Shown here: piece by piece, positions 58,523 through 64,000 of the stretch
Layout: every line of letters begins with the position of its first letter
Position numbering within the stretch: position 1 is the first letter of the stretch
Assembly: GCA_963749515.1 (NCBI GenBank)
Contig: CAVVMR010000010.1
Location: 620,001 to 684,000 of the forward strand
Direction of reading: 5' to 3'
Length of the DNA: 64,000 nt
Source: Gaiellasilicea sp963749515
Lineage (GTDB): Bacteria; Actinomycetota; Thermoleophilia; Gaiellales; Gaiellaceae
Translations under genes and position numbers: made by a program
Notes under the pieces: generated by a model
What the model was told of the DNA's origin: nothing
Database searches by the model: none
Seen by the model: the letters and a program-made list of their open reading frames with translations, nothing else

Positions 58523-58884
58523 CCATCGACTCAGAGCACTTCCGAGCGGAGCTCCTGGAGCACCGTGAGCGGCTGCTGGGCACGATCAAGCACCATGAGA
58601 TCGGCAATTCGTCGCTGACGGAGTCGACGGGCGAGCTGATGTCGTCCAGCGCAGACAACCACTTGGCGGACACGGCCAGTGAGACGTACGAGCGCGAGCT
58701 GGACGAAGGGCTCGAGGGCGACGCACGGGAACAGCTTCGCCAGGTCGACGACGCGCTCGCCCGCATCGACGCCGGCACGTACGGCACCTGCACGGTCTGC
58801 GGCAAGGAGATCCCGGTCGAGCGGCTCGAAGCTGTGCCGTGGACGACGCTGTGCATCGACGACGCACGGAAGCTGCAGGGTTGA
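58519..58884 (+). CDS. TraR/DksA family zinc-finger protein
   Basis: A 121-residue DksA-like protein: helical coiled-coil N-terminus (EHFRAELLEHRERLLGTIKH), the acidic stretch DNHLADTASETYERELDEGL, and a C-terminal finger. The finger reads GTCTVCGKEIPVERLEAVPW then CIDDARKL, so the fourth Cys of the usual C4 is Asp. Members bind the RNA polymerase secondary channel or are of unknown function in actinobacteria. It is coupled at both ends (GTGA with DUF167, TTGA with lspA). Confidence 0.9.
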   Translation: MTIDSEHFRAELLEHRERLLGTIKHHEIGNSSLTESTGELMSSSADNHLADTASETYERELDEGLEGDAREQLRQVDDALARIDAGTYGTCTVCGKEIPVERLEAVPWTTLCIDDARKLQG

Positions 58885-59483
58885 CCGAGCCGGCGAGACG
58901 CGAGCCGACACCGCCCCTCGATGTCCGGGTCGGATCCTCGACGAACGCGGTGCGCCCGATCCTGGTCGGGGAGCGGCATCTCGGCGCCGGGCTGCAGCAG
59001 TGGCTCGGTCTCGGCTCGATCGCCGTCGCGGCCGTCGTCGCCGACCAGCTGACGAAGCAGGTGGTCGCGCGCACGCTCGCCCTCGGCGAGGAAGTGGAGA
59101 TAGCCGGTCCGTTCTCGATCCACCATGTGCACAACTCGGGAATCGCGTTCGGGCTCTTCTCGAACGCAACGTCTCTCGTGGTCGCCCTGACGGCGCTCGC
59201 GGTCCTCTGGATGCTGGTCTTCTTCGCGCGCTCCGGCGCCCGCCATCCGGTGCTCCCTGTCGCGCTCGGCCTGGTGCTCGGAGGCAGCCTCGCGAACCTG
59301 CTCGATCGCGTGCGCCTGGGTCACGTGACCGACTTCCTCGACTTCCGGTTCTGGCCGGCGTTCAACCTCGCCGACCTCTTCATCGTCGTGGGTGTGGCGA
59401 CCCTGTTCGGGGCGCTCGCCGGCGCCGACCGCTCGAAGCGACGCCCTGCCCCGCTTGGCAACTCTCCGCTTTCGCGCCTCTGA
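58881..59483 (+). CDS. lspA: lipoprotein signal peptidase
   Basis: Type II signal peptidase that cleaves prolipoproteins after lipidation (200 residues). An unusual 45-residue hydrophilic N-terminus precedes TM1 (GSIAVAAVVADQLTKQVVAR). The four-helix core has HNSGIAFGLFSNA, GGSLANLLDRVRLGHVTDFL and FNLADLFIVVGV, with the two catalytic Asp in LLDR and NLAD. The TTG at 58881 overlaps the dksA stop (TTGA). A later start is possible but no better codon is near TM1. It overlaps rluD by 29 bases. Confidence 0.93.
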   Translation: MTEPARREPTPPLDVRVGSSTNAVRPILVGERHLGAGLQQWLGLGSIAVAAVVADQLTKQVVARTLALGEEVEIAGPFSIHHVHNSGIAFGLFSNATSLVVALTALAVLWMLVFFARSGARHPVLPVALGLVLGGSLANLLDRVRLGHVTDFLDFRFWPAFNLADLFIVVGVATLFGALAGADRSKRRPAPLGNSPLSRL

Positions 59484-60348
59484 GGCCGAGCGCCTCGATC
59501 GAGCGCTCGCGGGACGTCCCGAGGTCGGTTCGCGAGGCCTCGCCGAACGGTTGATCGCGGACGGGGCCGTTCTCGTCGACGGTGAGCAGCGCAGCAAGAG
59601 CCATCGGCTGGCGGGTGGAGAGGACATCCTCGTCGAGCTGCCGGCCGACGCAGGGCCGCTCGTCCCCGAGGAGATGGACCTCCGCATCGCGTGGGAGGAC
59701 GAGCACCTGCTCGTGGTGGACAAGCCTGCCGGTGTCGTCGTTCATCCCGGCGTGGGCCACGACACGGGCACGCTCGTCCATGGCCTGCTCGCGCTCGACG
59801 CCGCCGGCGGTGACGAAGACCGGCCGGGGATCGTCCATCGCCTCGACCGTGACACCTCCGGGCTGCTCGTCGTCGCCCGGTCCGACACGGCCCACGAGCG
59901 ACTCCAGGAGTCGATCCGCCGCCGCGAGGTCGAGCGGCGCTACTTCGCGCTCGTGAAGGGGTCGCCGAAGTCGCGCTCAGGCCGGATCGAGGCTCCGATC
60001 GGCCGCGACCGAATCGATCGCACGCGCCACTCGCTCGACACGCCGACGCCGCGGGAGGCGGTGACCCTGTTCGAGGTCGTGGAGTTGCTCGGCCCACGCG
60101 CACTCTTGGAGGTGACGCTCGAAACCGGGCGCACACACCAGATCCGGGTGCACCTGGAGGCGATCGAGCTGCCGATCTCCGGCGACCCGGTCTACGGCGT
60201 CTCGGGCGATCTCGAGCTCGAGCGCCAGTTCCTCCACGCCGGCCGGCTCGCGTTCGAGCACCCGATCACCTCCGAGCGGATCGACGTCGAGTCGCCGCTC
60301 CCCGAGGATCTCGCTGCGGCTCTCGAGCGCGCCCGCGTACTCGCCTGA
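59455..60348 (+). CDS. rluD: RluD-type 23S rRNA pseudouridine synthase
   Basis: A 297-residue RluA-family pseudouridine synthase. An S4 domain (SRGLAERLIADGAVLVDGE) is followed by the catalytic core with VDKPAGVVVHPGVGHDTGTL, and catalytic Asp in IVHRLDRDTSGLLVV. TGRTHQIRVHLEAIELPISG then DPVYG is the standard C-terminal block. Target likely 23S helix 69. TTG 59455 is the best start given the family N-terminus. The lspA-rluD pairing is common. Confidence 0.93.
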   Translation: MATLRFRASEAERLDRALAGRPEVGSRGLAERLIADGAVLVDGEQRSKSHRLAGGEDILVELPADAGPLVPEEMDLRIAWEDEHLLVVDKPAGVVVHPGVGHDTGTLVHGLLALDAAGGDEDRPGIVHRLDRDTSGLLVVARSDTAHERLQESIRRREVERRYFALVKGSPKSRSGRIEAPIGRDRIDRTRHSLDTPTPREAVTLFEVVELLGPRALLEVTLETGRTHQIRVHLEAIELPISGDPVYGVSGDLELERQFLHAGRLAFEHPITSERIDVESPLPEDLAAALERARVLA

Positions 60349-60355
60349 GCGTCGC

Positions 60356-60442
60356 TACACTTCCCGGGTCGTTTTCCCTTCGTCCCGGCGATCAGGACGA
60401 GTGGGGGTGCCGGACACAGCACTCTCTGAACTTCGTGTCCGG
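60356..60442 (+). promoter_or_regulatory. rpsB promoter and leader hairpin
   Basis: TACACT at 60356-60361 is a plausible -10 in the 149-base gap before rpsB. In the leader, CCGGACAC (60410-60417) pairs perfectly with GTGTCCGG (60435-60442) around a 17-base loop, about 55 bases before the start. S2 autoregulates its mRNA in several bacteria, so this hairpin is a candidate autogenous site. No start-proximal T-run suggests attenuation. Confidence 0.45.
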
Positions 60443-60497
60443 TTCCACTCGCGCCCCGCCGGCTGTAGCGCAATCAACCAGGAAAGGGGCCAATCCC

Positions 60498-61400
60498 TTG
60501 GCAGTTGTATCCATGCGTGACCTCCTGGAAGCCGGAGTTCACTTCGGTCACCAGACCCGTCGCTGGAATCCGAAGATGAAGCGCTTCATCTTCACGGAGC
60601 GCGGCGGCATCTACATCATCGATCTGACCCAGACCTCCGAGCTGCTCGAGGAGGCCTACGACTTCGTCCGCAACCTCGCAGAGCGCGGCGGCACGATCCT
60701 CTTCGTCGGCACGAAGAAGCAGGCGCAAGACTCGGTCGCGCAGGAGGCTGCGCGGGTCGGCATGCCCTACGTCGCGAACCGCTGGCTCGGCGGCCTGCTG
60801 ACGAACTGGCGGACGATCACCGACCGGATCGCGCACCTGCACGAGCTGCGCCGGTTGAAGAGCGAAGGCCAGCTCGAGCTGCTGCCCGCGAAGGAGCGGA
60901 TCACCCTGCTCGCCGAGCTCGAGAAGCTCGAGTCGAACCTGGGTGGTGTCGCCGACCTGCGGCGGCAGCCGGACGCTGTCTTCATCGTCGATCTCCGGAA
61001 GGAGCAGCTCGCCGTCCGTGAGGCGCGCCGGCTCGGCGTCCCGATCATCGCGCTCGTCGACACGAACTGCGATCCGGACGAGGCCGACTTCATCATTCCC
61101 GGCAACGACGACGCGATTCGCTCCTGCAGCCTGATCGTGAGGGCGATCGCCGACGGCATCGCCGCGGGCAAGGGGAAGGTGACCGAGAAGGAGCTCGCAG
61201 CCGCGAGCACCAACGGCAACGGCGGTCCCACCGAGGAGGTTGCCGAGGGCGAGACGCAGGCGACCGCAGACGAGCCCCCAGTCGAGCAACCAGCCGAGCA
61301 GCCGGCCGCCGAGGCGATCGTGGACGAGCCCGAGCTGACGGTGGCGGACACGATCGAGGTCCCGGCCGCCGAGGCCGAGAAGGAGGAGGAGACCGCGTGA
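60498..61400 (+). CDS. rpsB: 30S ribosomal protein S2
   Basis: S2 of the small subunit (300 residues). The TTG at 60498 gives the normal N-terminus AVVSMRDLLEAGVHFGHQTR; AGGAAAGGGG about 9 bases upstream is the Shine-Dalgarno. NPKMKRFIFTERGGIYIIDL, GTKKQAQDSVAQEAARVGMP and VPIIALVDTNCDPDEADFII are diagnostic. About 60 acidic, low-complexity residues at the C-terminus (from NGNGGPTEEVAEG on) exceed the usual end, as in other actinobacteria. Co-transcribed with tsf. Confidence 0.97.
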   Translation: MAVVSMRDLLEAGVHFGHQTRRWNPKMKRFIFTERGGIYIIDLTQTSELLEEAYDFVRNLAERGGTILFVGTKKQAQDSVAQEAARVGMPYVANRWLGGLLTNWRTITDRIAHLHELRRLKSEGQLELLPAKERITLLAELEKLESNLGGVADLRRQPDAVFIVDLRKEQLAVREARRLGVPIIALVDTNCDPDEADFIIPGNDDAIRSCSLIVRAIADGIAAGKGKVTEKELAAASTNGNGGPTEEVAEGETQATADEPPVEQPAEQPAAEAIVDEPELTVADTIEVPAAEAEKEEETA

Positions 61401-62206
61401 GCACCACGATCAGCGCCTCGCTCGTCAAGGAGCTCCGCGACGCCACCGGCGCGGGGATGATGGACTGCAAGCGCGCGCTCGAGGAGACGGGTGGCGACCT
61501 CGAGGCGGCCCGGACGCTGCTGCGCGAGCGCGGCATGGCGCAGGCTGCGAAGCGAGCCGGCCGTGCGACAACGGAGGGGATGGTCGGCTACCGGATCGAG
61601 GGGAACCTCGGCACGATGGTCGCGGTCGGCTGCGAGACCGAGCCGGTCTCCAAGAACGACGAGTTCTTCAGCTGGGCGAAGAGCGTGCTCGACGCGGTCC
61701 ACGCGGACGGGCCGGAGGCGGCCGAATCGCTCGAGGACGAGCGCATCGCCCTTTCGGCCAAGCTCGGCGAGAACATCGTCGTCGTCGGTGCGGAGCGTTA
61801 CGAGGCCGGGGACGGCGAGATCGTCAACGCCTACACCCACCCGCCGGCGAACAAGATCGGCGTGCTCGTGAAGCTCGAGGGAGGCACCGAGGAGCTCGCC
61901 CGCCAGCTTGCGATGCACATCTCGTTCGCCGCGCCGGAGTGGCTGACCCGCGACGACGTCCCGGCCGAGGTGGTCGAAGCCGAGAAGCAGGTCTATCTGA
62001 ACTCCGACGAGCTCGAAGGCAAGCCGGACCAGGCGAAGGAGAAGATCGTCGAGGGCATGCTGGCGAAGCGCTTCTACGCCGCCCAGCCGGGCGGTGCGCT
62101 CACGGAGCAGCCCTGGATCCACGACTCGGCGAAGACGGTCGGGCAGGCGCTCTCCGAGGCCGGGGCACGCGTGGTGGCTTTCCGGCGCCTCTCTGTCGCA
62201 GAATAG
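61397..62206 (+). CDS. tsf: elongation factor Ts
   Basis: Nucleotide exchange factor for EF-Tu (269 residues). The N-terminal UBA-like domain VKELRDATGAGMMDCKRALE is followed by the core MVAVGCETEPVSKNDEFFSW and the second subdomain ending TVGQALSEAGARVVAFRRLS. The GTG at 61397 overlaps the rpsB stop (GTGA). It is part of the rpsB-tsf-pyrH-frr-uppS operon. Confidence 0.97.
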   Translation: MSTTISASLVKELRDATGAGMMDCKRALEETGGDLEAARTLLRERGMAQAAKRAGRATTEGMVGYRIEGNLGTMVAVGCETEPVSKNDEFFSWAKSVLDAVHADGPEAAESLEDERIALSAKLGENIVVVGAERYEAGDGEIVNAYTHPPANKIGVLVKLEGGTEELARQLAMHISFAAPEWLTRDDVPAEVVEAEKQVYLNSDELEGKPDQAKEKIVEGMLAKRFYAAQPGGALTEQPWIHDSAKTVGQALSEAGARVVAFRRLSVAE

Positions 62207-62210
62207 GGCC

Positions 62211-62993
62211 GTGACAACGCAGGCAGAAACGGAGCTGGAGCTCGCGGGCAGCGTGCCCGCCTTCCGGCGTGTGGTGCTGAAGCTCTCCGGCGAGGCGTTG
62301 ATGGGAGACCACGACTACGGCATCGACCCGGCGACGGTCGACGTGCTCGCGCGCGAGATCCTCTCCGTGCAGACCGAGGGGCTCGAGCTGGCGATCGTCG
62401 TCGGTGGCGGCAACATCTACCGCGGCATGGCCGCGGCGGCCGAAGGGATGGACCGCGCCACGGCCGACTACGCCGGCATGCTCGCGACGGTCCTGAACGC
62501 ACTGGCGCTCCAGGACGCGCTCGAGCGTGTCGGGGCCGACACACGTGTGCTCTCGGCACTCGAGGTCTCCGAGGTGGCCGAGCCGTACATCCGGCGCCGA
62601 GCGATGCGACACCTCGAGAAGGGTCGGATCGTGATCTTCGCGGCCGGCACCGGCAACCCGTTCTTCACGACCGACACGGCCGCTGCCCTACGGGCGCTCG
62701 AGATCGGCGCCGAGGCGATCCTGATGGGCAAGAACGGCACCAAGGGCGTTTACGACGGCGACCCGCGAACGGATCCCGACGCGACGTTCCTGCCCACTCT
62801 GACTCACCTCGAGGCGATCGAGCGAGGCCTCCGCGTGATGGACACGACCGCGCTCTCGCTCTGCATGGAGAACGGGCTGCCGATCCACGTCTTCGAGCTC
62901 GCCGAGGGCAATATCCTCCGCGTCGCGCGAGGACAGCGCGTGGGGACGATCATCTCCGAACTACATTCAGTGCCCGACAACAAGGAGAGCTGA
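62211..62993 (+). CDS. pyrH: UMP kinase
   Basis: Phosphorylates UMP to UDP; hexameric bacterial amino-acid-kinase-fold enzyme (260 residues). RRVVLKLSGEALMGD, LAIVVGGGNIYRGMA, ATADYAGMLATVLNALALQD and GRIVIFAAGTGNPFFTTDTA are family blocks. GTG 62211 leaves about 18 extra residues ahead of the first strand. It lies 4 bases after tsf. Feeds UTP for the CTP synthase seen earlier and for cell wall precursors. Confidence 0.97.
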   Translation: MTTQAETELELAGSVPAFRRVVLKLSGEALMGDHDYGIDPATVDVLAREILSVQTEGLELAIVVGGGNIYRGMAAAAEGMDRATADYAGMLATVLNALALQDALERVGADTRVLSALEVSEVAEPYIRRRAMRHLEKGRIVIFAAGTGNPFFTTDTAAALRALEIGAEAILMGKNGTKGVYDGDPRTDPDATFLPTLTHLEAIERGLRVMDTTALSLCMENGLPIHVFELAEGNILRVARGQRVGTIISELHSVPDNKES

Positions 62994-63556
62994 TGCCGAG
63001 CATCGAGGAGTTCCTGGAGGACGCGAAGCGCCGGATGGACAAGTCGATCGAGATGACGCGCACCGAGTTCAACAGCGTGCGCACCGGCCGGGCCTCCGCC
63101 GCGCTTCTCGATCGGATCTCGATCGACTACTACGGGACGCCGACGCCGCTCAAGAACATGGCGACGATCGGCGCGCCCGAGCCGCGCATGCTGACGGTGC
63201 AGCCCTTCGACCCGACACAGATCAAGGCGATCGAGAAGGCCGTGATGGAGTCCGACCTCGGCCTCACGCCCTCGAACGACGGCAAGATCGTCCGGCTCCC
63301 GATCCCCCAGCTCACCGAGGAGCGCCGCAAGGAGCTCGTGAAGCTCGTCCGGCGCTACGGCGAGGACGGAAAGGTCGCAATCCGCAACGTCCGCCGCGAC
63401 GTCCTGAAGCACCTCGAGGAGCTGGTCAAGAACGGCGAGGTCGGGGACGACGAGGAGCGGCGCGGGGAGACCCAGGTGCAGAAGCTCACGGACGAGCACG
63501 TCGGCTCGATCGACGAGCTGATCAGGCACAAAGAGTCAGAGATCATGGAGGTATAG
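62993..63556 (+). CDS. frr: ribosome recycling factor
   Basis: RRF splits post-termination ribosomes with EF-G (187 residues, usual length). Three-helix-bundle signatures: MTRTEFNSVRTGRASAALLD, YYGTPTPLKNMATIGAPEPR, LTEERRKELVKLVRRYGEDG and KVAIRNVRRD. The ATG overlaps the pyrH stop by one base. It is normally followed by uppS, as here. Confidence 0.97.
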   Translation: MPSIEEFLEDAKRRMDKSIEMTRTEFNSVRTGRASAALLDRISIDYYGTPTPLKNMATIGAPEPRMLTVQPFDPTQIKAIEKAVMESDLGLTPSNDGKIVRLPIPQLTEERRKELVKLVRRYGEDGKVAIRNVRRDVLKHLEELVKNGEVGDDEERRGETQVQKLTDEHVGSIDELIRHKESEIMEV

Positions 63557-64000
63557 AGGTCGCCACCGACCTCAAACCGACCGACCTCGCCCGTAGCGTC
63601 GCGATCATCATGGACGGCAACGGCCGCTGGGCGGAACGCCGCGGCCTGCCGGTCGCGGACGGCCACCGCGAGGGCACGCGGGCTCTCCGACGCACGGTCG
63701 AGGCGGCGATCGACCTCGGCGTGGCGTCGCTTGCGGTCTACGCCTTCTCGACCGAGAACTGGTCGCGGCCGGCCGACGAGGTCGAGGCGCTGATGGAGAT
63801 CTTCGGCGAGACGATCGAGCGCGAGCTTCCCGATCTCGCCAAGCAGGGCGTACGCACGCGCTTCATCGGCCGCCGCGACCGTGCGCCTGACTGGCTGCAG
63901 GCGATGATGGCCGCGCTCGAGACCGAGACGGCCGCGAACGACCGCCTCGCACTCTGGATTGCGTTCGACTACGGCGGCCGCGCCGAGCTCGTCGAGGCCA
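63553..64000 (+). CDS. uppS: isoprenyl transferase (undecaprenyl diphosphate synthase), 5' part
   Basis: N-terminal about 150 residues of the cis-prenyltransferase that makes the polyprenyl carrier for cell wall synthesis; the 3' end is beyond the window. VAIIMDGNGRWAERRGLP holds the catalytic Asp, with VADGHREGTRALRR, VYAFSTENWSRPADEVEALM and LWIAFDYGGRAELVEA. No ATG, GTG or TTG occurs in frame before the ATG at 63610, which would cut into the first conserved strand. I give ATA 63553 (overlapping the frr stop TAG) as a tentative start. The true start is unsettled. Confidence 0.85.
   Translation, partial: MEVATDLKPTDLARSVAIIMDGNGRWAERRGLPVADGHREGTRALRRTVEAAIDLGVASLAVYAFSTENWSRPADEVEALMEIFGETIERELPDLAKQGVRTRFIGRRDRAPDWLQAMMAALETETAANDRLALWIAFDYGGRAELVEA

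Overview
The window is high-GC (roughly 70%) chromosomal DNA of an actinobacterium. The gene order tlyA-nadK-recN-steA-mctB-pyrG, the block murA ... pgeF-yggS-sepF-yggT-divIVA, DnaE2/ImuB with a DUF6504-type protein, and many genes starting 6-10 bases after a TANNNT box all fit Actinomycetota. Divergence from Mycobacterium/Streptomyces and several odd domain fusions suggest a deep lineage such as Thermoleophilia (Gaiella/Solirubrobacter-like). That class assignment is inference. No tRNA, rRNA, CRISPR array, prophage or transposase gene was found.

Layout. 1-7.4 kb, + strand: end of the shikimate genes (aroB, aroQ), a Xaa-Pro peptidase, efp, a carboxyltransferase-like/AccB fusion with accC, an Asp23 protein, nusB, a small coiled-coil protein and an isoprenyl diphosphate synthase. 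7.4-9.1 kb, - strand: small Cys-rich protein, cyclase-fold protein, acetyltransferase. 9.1-17.3 kb, +: tlyA, a 168-bp palindrome-bounded structured element, nadK, recN, steA, mctB, a GT2-MraY/WecA-like fusion, pyrG. 17.3-26.4 kb: PAS protein (-), then + strand peptidase, DUF3866, aldo/keto reductase, NUDIX, ald, deoB, methyltransferase, pyrimidine phosphorylase and mutM. 26.4-35.2 kb: glutaredoxin, recO, glyQS, the PPDK regulatory protein and ppdK, peptidase E, rhomboid and a comB remnant. 35.2-42.2 kb: PAS histidine kinase facing an SOS mutagenesis locus (tandem LexA boxes, imuB, DUF6504, then dnaE2 after an opposing cupin gene). 42.2-50.2 kb: two convergent GH15 glycosidases, a glycosyltransferase, two EEP-fold enzymes, a class V aminotransferase and an HD protein. 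50.3-54 kb: MurA, a secreted subtilisin, a HisB-fold protein and RidA. 54-64 kb, +: CCA-adding-type enzyme, pgeF, yggS, sepF, yggT, divIVA, DUF167, DksA/TraR, lspA, rluD, rpsB, tsf, pyrH, frr and the start of uppS.

The genes are mostly housekeeping and tightly packed. Stop and start codons overlap repeatedly as ATGA, GTGA or TTGA, so most + strand runs are long operons. Functional links are clear in several places: AccB/AccC; PPDK with its kinase/phosphorylase; DeoB with pyrimidine phosphorylase; ImuB with DnaE2; MurA and the division genes; S2/EF-Ts/UMP kinase/RRF.

The most unusual content is non-coding. A 154-bp element occurs twice in opposite orientation with compensatory changes in its closing stem. 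A different 168-bp multi-hairpin element bounded by 16-base inverted arms sits between tlyA and nadK. Three copies of a hyphenated palindrome (TTGTGTT-N5-AACACAA) lie after efp and mutM. Among proteins, the CT-like/AccB fusion has lost every catalytic residue I can identify in its carboxyltransferase half, a HisB-fold protein has lost its metal motif, and MurA carries Asp in place of the fosfomycin-target Cys.
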